Shown here one piece after another: positions 48,322 through 61,029 of a stretch of 64,000 bases of DNA. Origin of the DNA: Cacajao melanocephalus. Taxonomy: Eukaryota; Chordata; Mammalia; Primates; Pitheciidae. Both the position numbers and the translations under genes were made by a program. Numbering within the stretch: position 1 is the first letter of the stretch; each line of letters begins with the position of its first letter. The stretch lies in assembly GCA_963573385.1 (NCBI GenBank), contig CAUYLG010062924.1:1-64000 (forward strand), given 5' to 3'. The notes below the pieces were generated by a model. That model was not told the DNA's origin, made no database searches, and saw nothing but the letters and a program-made list of their open reading frames with translations.

Positions 48322-49070
48322 TTGCCAGTTCAGGCTGCTGCAGCAAAGCACTATAGACTGGGTGGCTTCTACACAATAGAAACTTACTTCTTACAGCTCT
48401 GGAGGCTGGAAGTCCAAGGTCAGGGTACCAGCATGGTCTAATTCTGATGAACATCCTCTTCTGGGTTACATATGGCTGCCTTCTCGTGTTTTCACATGGG
48501 GTGAGGTGGGCATGAGAGAGAGGGCAAGAGGGTTGGGGAGAGAGAAAGAAAGCTCTTATGAGGGCACTAATTTTATTCATGAGAGCTCCATTCTCATGAC
48601 CTAATCACCTCCTGATAGGATTTGGCTGTGTCCCCAACCAAAACTCATTTTGAATTGTAGTTTCCATAATCCCCACGTGCCGTGGGAGGGAGACGGTGGG
48701 AGATCATTGAATCATAGTGGTGGGTCTTTCCTATGCTGTTCTTGTGATCGTATCATGAGACCTGATGGTTTTGTAAAGGGAAGTTCCCCTGCACATGTTC
48801 TCTTGCCTGTCGCCAGATGAGATGTCACTTTGCACCTCCTTTGCCTTCTGCCATGATTGTGAGGCCTCCCCAGCCATGTGGAACTGGGAGTCCATTAAAT
48901 CTGTTTCCTTTATAAATTACCCAGTCTCAGGTATGTCTGTATTAGCAGCGTGAAAACAGACTAATACACCTCCCAAGGCCGCACCTCCTAGTACTTTCAC
49001 ATTGAGAGTTAGAATTTTCACATATGAATTTGTTGGGGGTAGGAGCACAAACAATTAGTTCCTAACAGAT
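48322..49070 (-). mobile_element. Old MaLR-type LTR, antisense, host of a THE1/MSTA LTR
   Basis: Left part: GCCAGTTCAGGCTGCTGCAGCAAAGCACTATAGACTGGGTGGC, TTCTTACAGCTCTGGAGGCTGGAAGTCC, CATGACCTAATCACCTCC. Right part resumes after 48968: CAAGGCCGCACCTCCTAGTACTTTCACATTG, TTTCACATATGAATTTG. The two halves are continuous once the inner LTR and one CCTCC are removed. Confidence 0.8.
48613..48968 (+). mobile_element. THE1/MSTA-type solitary LTR, sense, nested
   Basis: 356 bp from TGATAGGATTTGGCTGTGTCCCC to AACAGACTAATACA. Perfect 5-bp target duplication CCTCC at 48608-48612 and 48969-48973. Blocks: CCACGTGCCGTGGGAGGG, GACCTGATGGTTTTGTAAAGGG, CCATGTGGAACTGGGAGTCCATTAAATC, CTTTATAAATTACCCAGTCTCAGGTATGTC. 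No internal region. Confidence 0.96.
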
Positions 49071-49268
49071 GCCCCACTCACCTGCTCCCAAAGGTGTGAG
49101 CCTGGGATGATTGATGCTGTGTTCTCTTTGACGACCAGGTGGGTCGTTAATTATCTGTTGGGAGGCATTGCTGCAAGTCTGAGTTGCTGTAGACTGCTAG
49201 GGTCCTGGCTACTGGGGGAAGTGTGAATGGAATGGAGAATTAGGACCTGGACTAAGGTGAGGTGAGTA

Positions 49269-49622
49269 AGGCACTTGTCTCAGGCACAAACCTAAAGGGG
49301 TGCCCAAGAATTCAGTAATTATATTGTAATGCAACATGTGAAAAACAAACATGAATACAACATATCCAAATGAACAAAACATCAACATTTCAAATAAAGA
49401 AAGGGTTAAGAACATTGTTACGCCAAGCCATCTTGAAGCCTGAGGCAAAAGGACAGATCAGTAATACTGATCCTGTTTTTATTTCATGTTTTGATATTTT
49501 GTTAATATTGGCATTTTTTTTGCATTAATTTTGATTTTTAAATGTTGCATTGGAATATTCTTACTCTTGATTATGGGGTTTTTTTTGGCGCCCCTTTAGA
49601 GTTGCACCCAAGGCAAGTCCCA
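49269..49622. mobile_element. 354-bp element with terminal inverted repeats
   Basis: Left end (49269-49305) AGGCACTTGTCTCAGGCACAAACCTAAAGGGGTGCCC and the reverse complement of the right end (49587-49622: GGGACTTGCCTTGGGTGCAACTCTAAAGGGGCGCC) agree at about three quarters of positions, including CTAAAGGGG[TC]GCC. The interior is AT-rich with no coding frame, as expected of a non-autonomous DNA transposon. I do not recognise the family with certainty. Confidence 0.65.
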
Positions 49623-50130
49623 GCCCTGTGAAGAAGAGAGATGGTGGTGTCTCCGGGGTGGTCCTGTGGATTCGCGCTAAGCCTTCTGGGATGAGAGAGC
49701 TGTCAGTTTGAAGGGAAGGGACTATTTGTACTAGGAGCTCATGGGATTTGGGAAGCAGAGTGGCATCGGGCCCAGTGACAACCTAAGACAGAGCCGTGGG
49801 CAAGCGGCATTCTCTCCACCTCTGAAAGAACTTGGTGTGACTCCGTGCAGTGGGAATAGAAGGGAACTCAACGTTATGCAGGCCCTAGAGGGTTTGATGG
49901 CTGTGGAGGGCGGCCACCTCGAAGCACGTCCCTTGTACGGTGTGTCCAGTTTGTCTTTGCAGTTCTAGTTCTTAATACATGGTAAACACTCAGTGTCCAT
50001 TGAGTGAAAGGATGAATGGTGATATGTGCTGTGCCATGGTGTGGTTAGACTTCCTGAAACTCCAGGAGGAGAGTTTGCAAAGATCTAACTGCAAAAACAT
50101 TGTATTTCCTGGCCCCCAGAGAACAAAGAA
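49623..50130. other. Unassigned, possible L2/MIR tail
   Basis: 49965-50015 (TTCTTAATACATGGTAAACACTCAGTGTCCATTGAGTGAAAGGATGAATGG) resembles an L2 3' terminus. Remainder unassigned. Confidence 0.4.
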
Positions 50131-50915
<785 letters not shown>

Positions 50916-50965
50916 TCTTACTCTAGGAGAAACAACGGAGAGGCCCCTGAAGGGCAGGACCCACT

Positions 50966-51078
50966 TTTTTTTTCTTTTTCTTTTTCTTTTTTTTTTTTTT
51001 TTTGAGACAGAGTGTCACTCTGTCACCAGGCGCCAGGCTGGAGTGCAGTGGCGCGACCTTGGCTTACTGCAACCTGGT
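50966..51078 (-). mobile_element. 5'-truncated Alu, antisense, with target duplications
   Basis: Long T/C tract, then GAGACAGAGTGTCACTCTGTCACCAGG to TGGCTTACTGCAACC. The short duplicated text CCAGGCGCCAGGCTGG is an internal oddity. AGGACCCACTTTT before and GGGACCCATTTT after mark the insertion, so truncation happened at integration. Confidence 0.92.
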
Positions 51079-52250
51079 GGGACCCATTTTGATTTTATTT
51101 CACCCTCCACTGTGGGCTTGGCCTCCTGGACAGTCAGTGACGTCACTCTAGACCCTCTGAAGACTCATTGTATTCTTGGCACTAGGTTTGCTATTGCAGA
51201 TACAAAATCAACTAAGATGTGCCCTTCCCTTCAAATAGCTCAGTTTAGCATGGGAGGAGGGGGTTCAGGGAGCCTGTGGGGGCAGATCCATCAGCAAATG
51301 ATTCTATTTGGATATAAGTTTGGTCAGAGAGGCAATGGTTTCTCTTTATTTAGGTCTTAGTGCAAGCGGGGAACTCCTGTAAGAGAAGATTTTGCTAAAG
51401 TGGGCATGTTAAAAAATGTGGACTTGATGGAGATTTTGAAATCTTGATCAATATCCCCTTTTGAATTTACAGACTATTCAAGTTAGGTGGGTACTTCCAG
51501 TTCTGAGACTAGATAATTCTTATATGGCCACTGAGCACTTTTGCTGTCTGGGGGTTCCTGAGCCAGGGGGACAAAAGGGCCGCTAAGGAGGGAACTGCAT
51601 GCATTACACCCCATTCTCTCTCATAAACACACACACCTGTGTCCTGAACAGATCAGCCTTCAGAAAGTCCTTGAAACCAAGAGTCCATTGGGCTGATTTC
51701 ACAGGAATGCTTCATGACTGAGAGAGAACCATCCAGCCTATTAAAAGTCATATACCCTCTTTAATGTGGATGATAAAACTTTAATTAAAGTGGTGATTAG
51801 AAACAGAATAATAATGACCACTAATAAAGGAGTTTATAGAAATCGATAGCTTTACAAAGAGCAGTTGCTGGTGGCTTGCTGCAGGCAGCCTGGAGCATGG
51901 GCTCTGGGCAGGGCAAAAGGATTAGGGGAAGGGTTTACTGGAATAGAGAGATAACATAAAAGGCAATTTATAATGTGTGACTTCGAGCAATGAGCTAGGG
52001 AAAATGGAAAGCTGTGATGTGGATGGAATTCGTTGTACCTTTGCATTATGAATGAGCTTTACAAGATTGCAGGCTACAGCCAGGATTTGGTTACTTGTGT
52101 ACAAATGAACATTATCTACATTGTTTTTTCTTTTTGTGTGGTCTGTGTATCTTAGGATGAGACGTAGGACAAATGAAACCATGTCTGAGAAAGCTTTTAG
52201 CAATTGATGCCATATTAACAGTAATAAAGGCCAAGGTAGTAATAATAGCA
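51079..52250. other. Unassigned sequence
   Basis: No gene or confident repeat. The 115-codon minus-strand frame (51922-52269) is hydrophobic at one end but has no other support. Confidence 0.45.
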
Positions 52251-52254
52251 ATAA

Positions 52255-52335
52255 TATAATAGTGAACACCTACTAAGTGCCTACCACTTCTATATTTCAT
52301 TGCCTGCCAGGTAAATAGTATCTCTCCATTAGATG
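52255..52335 (-). mobile_element. Possible MIR fragment, antisense
   Basis: GTGAACACCTACTAAGTGCCTACC and TAAATAGTATCTCTCCATTAGATGATGCAGAAG loosely fit a reversed MIR core. Confidence 0.35.
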
Positions 52336-52536
52336 ATGCAGAAGACTCATACTGAGAAACGAAAAGGGAATTCAGGGAAGATTTCCCAGAGGATACATTT
52401 TAAATGCAGGATTAGAAAGGGAGTGAGAGACTTGCTCCAGTAGAGGGAGATGGAGAGGGAATTTTACAGTGGGAAGAATTTCAGGAAGATTCCATTCACC
52501 TCCTTCCACGCTTCCCCATACACTACCTCCCCTTAG

Positions 52537-52763
52537 AAATGCAACGTGAGACATGCACTACAACCACATAATAGATTTTTGTCATCATCAAGTTTATTGC
52601 AAGGTCTATTACATAGGTAAGTTTATTACATAGGTATATACGTGCCATGGTGGTTTGCTGGAAAAAAACGGAATGTTTTATAAATTTTTGATCATGCCCA
52701 GTTATGCCAAGCATAGTAAATAAAAGTCAATTAGCATTTTGAAAAAACGCAACGTGAGATATT
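52537..52763 (+). pseudogene. Retrocopy of an unidentified transcript 3' end
   Basis: The insert between AAATGCAACGTGAGACAT (52537-52554) and AAACGCAACGTGAGATAT (about 52746-52763) is about 190 bp. It ends with AATAAA (52719-52724), 17 nt, then A6: the layout of a cleaved, polyadenylated mRNA 3' end inserted by L1 machinery with 17-18-bp target duplications. Inside is a roughly 45-bp antisense match to the L1 3' UTR (TTACATAGGTATATACGTGCCATGGTGGTTTGCTG) with a 12-bp direct repeat, so the source transcript carried an antisense L1 piece. No coding frame. The parent gene cannot be named by eye. Confidence 0.6.
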
Positions 52764-52774
52764 GGAAAGTGGTT

Positions 52775-53290
<516 letters not shown>

Positions 53291-53462
53291 AAAAACATGC
53301 TTGAGAATGTTGGTTTTGCAAACTATTTCCCACCGCAGATCCAGCTTCTGTCACCAAGCATGGTGAACAGGGCCAGGGCTGCTGGGCTGTGGTGACTGAA
53401 GCCTTTGTGGCTAGAAGTAGCCTATTTCCTGTTTGGTTACTCCTTGTCATGTCACTGTTTTA

Positions 53463-54041
<579 letters not shown>

Positions 54042-54059
54042 TCATCTTTAAACAAAATG

Positions 54060-55880
54060 AGATCCACATCCTCTCTTGACCCCTGCATCTTTCCCTCCAG
54101 CTACCACCCAATTCCTCTGCTTCTCTTCATAAGAAAACAAGATTGTCTACACTTCCTCTCCCCAGTTCCTCACCTCCTATTTTCTTCTAATGGCTCCTCA
54201 ATTGGGTGGTCACTGCCACCTGTTCAAGGAAACTCCCCTTAACAAGGGTCATCTGTGATGATATTCAGCTAAAACCAGTGGTCAATCCCAGAAACTGCTT
54301 TCCTGGTACTCAGCAGCATTTGAAAGGGGTAACCTTTCTCTAGGCCTCTGGGAGACCCCTCTCCTGGGTTTCCTCTCCCTTCTCTTTTTCCCTTCCAGAC
54401 CCCTCAGCTGGCTCTTCGGCCCCAGACAGGCTCTCCAGGCCCAGGACTCTGACCTCAGTGGATTTCCTCTTCATTTACACTTGGTCTCCAGTGACCTCAC
54501 CCTGCCTCATCCTCCGCATGCTGAGGCCTCATTGTACACCTCTCCCCAGGGACCATCCTTCCCTATCCAAGAGCCACCTCCTTCCATCCCCAGTTGGATG
54601 TTCCATTGTCATGTCAATCAAAATGTGGCCAAATGCAGCATTTGATTTTCTTCGAGCTCCATCCCTCACTCTGTTCTCTCCATCTTTGCAAAGAGTACCC
54701 CCATCCATCTCATCCCTCAGGCCCAAAGCCTAAGCTTTTTTATTTCTTCTTTCTGCACATGCCTAAATGCAATCCATTAATATATCCTATGGACTTTGTT
54801 TCCAAATTTTTCCATCACTGCTCCTGTCTGGTACGAGTCATCATTTCTTGCTTGACTCTTGCAACAGCTTCCTCATCTCTCTGGCTCTGTTTCTGCCTCT
54901 ACTCCCTGCTCTCCCAATCCATCTTCCATAGGGCAGCCAGAATGATCTTCCTAAAGTAGAAATTGGATCAGGACACTTTGCTGCTTAAGGAATGGCTTCC
55001 ATTTCATTTAAGGAAACACCCCCCAACCCCTACAAAACTTGTTCCATGACCTACAAGGCCTTATAAGTCCCTGGTTACCTCTTTAGTCTTATCTGTCTCT
55101 GGCTTTCTTTCTGACCCTCACACATGCCAAGGTCTTCCCTGCCTCTGTTTATTTATACTCGCCATGCCTCCTCTGGAATACGGTTCCCTCAGAGCTTCTC
55201 ATAAACATGTTTCTCATTGTTCAGCTCTTAATTAAAACGTCATCTCCTTAGAAAGGGCTTTCCCATCAACCCTGGCTAACTACCTTGATATGGTTTGGAT
55301 TTGTGTCCTTGCTCAGATCTCAAGTTGAATTGTCATCCCCGGTGTTGGTGGAGGGGACTCGTGGGAGGTGATTGGATTATGGGGGCTGAACCTCCCCCTT
55401 GCTGTTCTTGTAATAGTGAGTTCTCACGAGATCTGGTTGTTTAAAGCTGTGTAGCCCCTCCCAGCTTGCTCTCTCCTTTATCTCCGGCTATGTAAAACGT
55501 GCCTGCTTCCCCTTTGCCTTCTGCCATGATTGGTAAGTTTCCTGAGGCCTCTTCAATCATGCTTCCTGTACAACCTACAGAACTGTGAGTCAATTAAATG
55601 TCTTTTCTTTATAAATTACCCAGTCGCAGGTAGTTCTTTAAAGCAGTGCAGGAATGCACTAATACTTAACCCCTCTTTCTCCATCTACTCTTAATCTGAT
55701 TGCCCTATTTTGTTTTCTTGATTGCACTTAGCACCTGAAAGTATTTCATGTATTCATTTCCACCTGTTTGGCCTCCTTTACTGAAATATGTACTTTTGAG
55801 ATGCTGTATCTCCAGGTTCTGGAATAATTAATACTTTGCACATAGTAGGGGCTCAGTAAATGTTTATGGCATGAATGAAC
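54060..55880 (+). mobile_element. L2 LINE, long remnant, sense, split by MSTB
   Basis: Diverged L2 ORF2 end and 3' UTR: GGGTCATCTGTGATGATATTC...CAGCAGCATTTG, CAGCCAGAATGATCTTCCTAAAG, GGATCAGGACACTTTGCTGC, AATGGCTTCCATTTC, CATGACCTACAAGGCCTTATAAG, TTCAGCTCTTAATTAAAACGTCATCTCC, GGCTTTCCCATCAACCC. It resumes after the LTR: TTGCCCTATTTTGTTTTCTTGATTGCACTTAGCACC and ACTTTGCACATAGTAGGGGCTCAGTAAATG. The part before about 54830 is the least certain. Confidence 0.75.
55286..55666 (+). mobile_element. MSTB-type MaLR LTR, sense, nested in L2
   Basis: TGATATGGTTTGGATTTGTGTCC, GGGAGGTGATTGGATTATGGGGG, CACGAGATCTGGTTGTTTAAAG, GCTTCCTGTACAACCTACAGAACTGTGAGTCAATTAAATG, CTTTATAAATTACCCAGTCGCAGG. About 380 bp, similar to the LTR at 46313. 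Confidence 0.93.
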
Positions 55881-57035
55881 AAAAGGCCATTTGAAGAGCT
55901 TGTTTACCCGGTGAAGCAATATGAAATTCTGGTTTACCTCTAGCTACTCCCCTTCACTCCCCATGTCTTTCCTCCCTACTTTTTATTCATTGAATACAAA
56001 TTTCATAAGGATTTGGACCACAACACAGAAAGACTTAGGAGGAAACACTGCATAATCCAGTGATTTTTAAGAGTCCCCAAGTTCAAATTAGTATGGTGTA
56101 CGGCAGTGTTGCTAAATGAACTGTAATAGTCTTACCAGGTCAAACCCCAGCTTTGTAGGGCAGCCCAAAATAGAGGCTATGCTGTTTTTGTCTTTAGCAG
56201 GGAAGTCTGCGGAGTCTCCAAAGGTGTATTAAGGTTTAATAGACAAATAATGTACTTGGTGGAATTGTGCAAGAGGAGAGACGCTTGCAAACTCCCTGGG
56301 GTGCGACTTCCAGATATTGAAGTTTCCTTCAGGGGCACTTGGGGCTTGGATGGATGGTTTCAATTAGAATTCAATTAGCATCAATCAAGGCGAACTCCAG
56401 GGGCAGCCAATTCATCCCATGTGCCCCTACCCCTACTCCCTCCCAAGTCTTCCCTCTTTCAGGGCAGTTCTGAAACAAACCTCTGCATAGGCACAGGCAT
56501 AAGAAGGACTTGCTCTCGATTGAATTCAGCGTGGAACTAGGAACCCTTAACCATCATGTTCAAGCCCACTTGCAGACCAGCTGACCCTGACCACCCTATC
56601 TGACCCTTTACTGGCCCTTTAGGTAGTTGGGTTTGTTACATAGAGCCTAAAAAATGACCTTCTAGCACTTTCTCACCATTCACAGCCTTAGTTCTGAACC
56701 ACTTGTGACAACTCATCATATAACTTGCGATCAGTCCTCCTGGCTTCTGACTTGAATGTTATCACATTCCTAGGTTGGGCTCAGAAATTGCTTCTTGCTA
56801 CTTTTGTAACTTAATGCTTCTAGGTTTTTCTTTACATAATAATAACTACAAATACACATGTGTGTCTATGCTGTATGAGTGCTGTGTGCTTTTGAGACAA
56901 GTGGGAACTTTGGCTCAGTGGTACATGTTGCCAGGAGTACTGTTTACCTGGAAATTTCGTGGACCTCTTGGGATATTAGAGGAGAGTATTTTGAAGCTGA
57001 TGGTTAAATTTTGGGAAACCAAAATCAAGTTTCTC
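55881..57035. other. Unassigned sequence
   Basis: No gene or repeat recognised. The 89-codon frame at 56775-57044 has no domain. Confidence 0.45.
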
Positions 57036-57309
57036 ATCCTGTAATCCCAGCACTTTGAGAGGCCTAGGTGGGTGGATCACTTGAGGTCAGGAATCCAAGA
57101 CCAGCCTGGCCAACATGGTGAAACCCTGTCTCTACTAAAAATATAAAAATTAGCCAGACGTAGTGGCAGGTGCCTGTAATCCCAGCTACTCAGAAGGCTG
57201 AGGCAGGAGAATCGCTTGAGCCTGGGAGGCGGAGGTGCAGTGAGCTGAGATGGTACCACTGCACTCCAGCCTGGGTGACAGAGTGAGACTCTGTCTCATA
57301 AAAATAAAA
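57036..57309 (+). mobile_element. Alu, short 5' truncation
   Basis: Starts at CCTGTAATCCCAGCACTTTG (first roughly 22 bases missing) and ends CATAAAAATAAAAAAG. AAGTTTCTC before and AAGTCTCTT after are possible target duplications. Confidence 0.96.
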
Positions 57310-58584
57310 AAGTCTCTTCAGCTAGCGGAGGAGATAAACTCTATTACCCACCTTTGGGGGATGGGGGGGAGTTCATGGCATAGGTTAGAATTTTCCCTTG
57401 ATGTTGAGTACTTCCTGTTTTGAGACACAAATTGATTATTAACAAGGAAAGAGACTTTGGATATGTCATAGATGGTGACATTCAAATGTTCGCTAAACCA
57501 GTTTCACAGGGGAACGTGTCTTGGGATTCTTAGTGAAGAACAGATACTTTCACTACAAAGGGCCCTTTCTTGGAAATATGGTAATATAGTCTTAATCCTT
57601 AATCCTCTCTCCCCCATCTCCAAAGGAACACAGGCATACAGGGTCAACAGCTTGGGGAATGATGGGATTTCCTGGTGTAACTGTCATCAGCAGCAGTTGA
57701 TTAAAATACCATTCAGCAGAACAGAAAAGGGGACACCCATGACACAAGGCAGAAAATGTCAGTGGCCAGGAGGGGATGCTATTTTTCTGGAACCTACTAG
57801 ATGAAAGCATCCTAGAGACTGTATAAGGTGAGGACTTAAGGTCCCAAAGAATGGCTCCCTTCTTCTGCCCTTAATCATGGCTTCTGTAGATTTCTTACGT
57901 AGGTTTGGCATCACTAACTTGAGTTACTGGTATGTTTCTGCCTTCCTCTTGGTTGGGAAACCATGGGTCTACCCCAATGCCTGCAGAGTTGCTTGTGCAC
58001 AGAAGGCATCAGAAAGCCTTGTTAAACACGGTGGATTTAGGCATGAGCTTTCTCCCATTAAAACTGACTTCAGAAAACTCTTGGCATATTAGAATTCAGA
58101 GGACCCCTGAATGCCAGCTCTATGGCTTGGAAAGATGAGTCAGCTTCTCAAAGAGGTAAAAAGCAAGGTTTGGCAATTAAAGAGAAAATGTCAAGCCGGG
58201 CAGGGCAGGCCCGAGGCATTCTGTGCTCTTAGCAGGTGTAATTGTCCAGGTCGGAGCCCTCGCTGCCAGCCTGGCCCAACAGTCAGGTGATGAGGAACAG
58301 TGCTCTTGACCTTTCAGCTTTGCAGCAAAGCCCTTTGCCCAAGGAGCTGGCAGATATAATCTGCTCCATGAACTGAAGCAGCAGTAGGCACCTTTGGGGA
58401 CTGGAATTTCTTCCTAGAGGTATGAGTACAGCTCACCTTGGGGATGTGTGTTTTCACTCCTGAAGCAACCTATACCTGCAGCCCCAGGGCAGGAGAGCAG
58501 TGGCCTCACTGGGGAGACTTTGCACCCCAGCCCAGTGCCAAGGGGGTATTTGGTGAGCTCCAGAAGTTTCATTTACTTTGTATC
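57310..58584. other. Unassigned sequence with a GC-richer core
   Basis: 58190-58350 is GC-richer than its surroundings and carries several factor-site-like motifs (see findings). The 110-codon plus-strand frame at 57472-57804 has no domain. No repeat recognised. Confidence 0.45.
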
Positions 58585-59152
58585 TCTGTTTTTTTTTGTT
58601 CTATTTTACCTTAAAAAAAAAACAACTTAGGTTCAGGGGTTCAGGTGAAGGTTTGTTACATAGGTAAACATGCATCACAGAGGTTTGATGTACAGATTAT
58701 TTCATCACCCAGATATTAATATTAAGCCCAGTATACAATAGTCATCTTTTCTGCTCCTCTCCCTCCTACCATCAACCCTCAAGTAGACCCCAGCATCTGC
58801 TGTTTCCTTCTTTGTGTTCATAAGTTCTTATTTAGCTCCCACTTTTAAGTGAAAGCATGCACTATTTTATTTTTTGTTCCTGTGTTAGCTTGCTAAGGGT
58901 AACCGCCTCCAGCTCCATTCATGTTCCTGCCAGAGACTTGATCTCATTCTTTTTTTATGGCTGCATAGTATTCCATAGTATATCTGTATCACATTTTCTA
59001 TATCCAAATCTGGCATCGATGGTCATTTAGGTTGATACTATGTCTTTGCTATTGTGACTCGTGCTGCAATGAACATTCATGTGCATGTGTCTTTATGGTA
59101 GAATTGTTTATGTTTATTTGGGTATATATCCAGTAATAGGATTGCTGGGTTG
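58585..59152 (-). mobile_element. L1 (older primate) 3' end, antisense
   Basis: TTAGGTTCAGGGGTTCAGGTGAAGG, TTGTTACATAGGTAAACATGC, ATGGCTGCATAGTATTCCATAG, TATATATCCAGTAATAGGATTGCTGGG. 5'-truncated, frames broken. Confidence 0.92.
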
Positions 59153-59164
59153 ACTCTTATTGGA

Positions 59165-59300
59165 TGACAGCCCAGTGCGTGGTAAGAGCACCAGCTCGAG
59201 AGTCAGTGGCTTGGATTTGAATTTTGACTTGTCATAGCCAGATGACTTGGACACATAAGCACTCTGAGATTCCATTTCTTCCCTCATAAAAGGGGACGAC
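59165..59300 (+). mobile_element. MIR
   Basis: GGTAAGAGCACCAGCTCGAGAGTCAG, TTGGATTTGAATTTTGACTTG, AGATGACTTGGACAC and GAGATTCCATTTCTTCCCTCATAAAAGGGG are consecutive MIR segments. Confidence 0.78.
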
Positions 59301-60595
59301 CATGTCTGCTGTAAAGTTAGAAAGTGGTCAGGGAGGAAGTGCTGTTCCTTTTCCCATCTTACATGGTTTCCATATTGTTACCAGAGTTGATCCTTGACCA
59401 AATGGCGAGGCTGTCCTCTTGGGAGGCCTCTGCCTTCTTGTTGACAGGTGTTCTCTACTCTGTTGTTTTCTGCCTATATAGATACCTTCTCTGGCCCGTG
59501 GCCTCTTATCTGGAGTTTTCCTGTCCACTAACCCCTATCGAAGCTAACCCATCATACCGTGCATTCTCTCAGGCCCTTGCTCAAAACAGAAAATTGTCAT
59601 CTTATATGTCTTCCCATTATATTTTCCTGTAGGGAGCAAGGCCTTCAATCTTTAGGCTAACAGATAAGTGATATCCATTTAAGACTATTTTGTATGGCTC
59701 TGAGCCCACAGACCATTAGGATTTCCTGAGGCACTAGAGATTCATGGCACTGAAAGGGACAGCTTTCCCTTAGTGTCACTGCTCATTCTTCATAGCTGTT
59801 TCTGCTTGGGTTCCCTGTCCATTTCTGTTGTCACACACTGGGGCTGGAGTCTGGTCGTGAATCCCTGTTCTTTAACGGAGACCCTGATCCCCTTCTGGGT
59901 CTTGCCAACTTTCCTTCTGGAAGTTGGATTCTCAGTCATTCCTAGACATCAGATGGCACTCATTGCTTGGCTCTGCATATGGCTGCTGCCTGGTTCCTCC
60001 TGCAGCCACGTCCCATACTCTAAGTTGGGGTCCCCTGCGTTGCAACTCCAGCCCAGTCAAACCTGAGACCACCACATCCTGCTGGATGATGGGGTTTGGA
60101 CTGATGGTTTCCCATTTAGGGACTAGCTCTGATGCTGAGTCATTTCTCTTAGTTCCTGTCACTTTGATCCTGGCTCCTCCTCTTACTTCTGCCCTAGGAG
60201 GCTAAGGGCCCAGAATTCCTCCTGCTTATGCCTCATGATTAAGGTCATGAGCTTAATCCTACAAATAGTATTGGTTTAGGATTTATATCCACTCCCTTTC
60301 ACACATACTTTCAAAAGCACTCCAGGCAGCTTTTAATAAACAATACGTAAAGTGTGCCCAAACAAACACACACTGAATCACTAAATGGAGGAGGGGGTTA
60401 GAGGGACAATAAAAGCCCAGGTTAAGGATGTTCTTGTCCTTGAGCACTAGATTTTCAATTGAGTTTTCTAACAGCCAGAGCAAACAAAAACATCAGCTGT
60501 GTGGCTCCCTTTTCTAGTGAATGGTGGCATACTGAAATTCTGCTGAATATTACTTAATTTTATATCTTTAGGTTAATGTAGTCCATTGTTTCTGT
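59301..60595. other. Unassigned sequence
   Basis: Contains overlapping frames of 93-102 codons (59324-59632, 59773-60066, 59924-60205) with hydrophobic stretches but no recognisable domain, initiation context or splice pattern. No repeat recognised. Confidence 0.45.
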
Positions 60596-60603
60596 TAAAA
60601 TTT

Positions 60604-60911
60604 CTTTTTTTTTTTTTTTTCTTTTGAGACAGAGTCTCACTCACTCTGTTGCCCAGGCCAGAGTGCAGTGGCATGATCTTGGCTCAGTGCAACCTCTGCT
60701 TCCCAGGTTCAAGTGATTCTTCTGCCTCAGCCTCCTGAGTAGCTGGAACTATAGGTGCCCACCACCATGTCTGGCTACTTTTTGTATTTTTAGTAGGAAT
60801 GGGGTTTCACCATGTTGATCAGGCTGGTCTTGAACTCCTGGCTCAAGTAATCTGTCCATCTTGCTCTCCTGGAGTGCTGAGACTAGAGGAACGAGCCACC
60901 ACACCTGTCCT
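60604..60911 (-). mobile_element. Alu, antisense, full length
   Basis: T tract, GAGACAGAGTCTCACTCACTCTGTTGCC (with a small CTCA duplication) to GAGCCACCACACCTGTCC. TAAAATTTCTT before (about 60597) and after (60911-60921) is a target duplication. Confidence 0.96.
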
Positions 60912-61029
60912 AAAATTTCTTGAATGTGCTTAAGGAAGAAATTGGATAGAAGTCATCTTAAGCATCATGATAGATCAATTCAACTCAACCAACATTGGTC
61001 TATTTTTTTTAATTAAACAAGCATACCAA

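Noticed and set aside
59324..60205. Three overlapping plus-strand frames of 93-102 codons with hydrophobic stretches
   Set aside because: They are in different frames, do not join by evident splice sites, and show no family resemblance. T- and C-rich sequence gives hydrophobic codons by chance.
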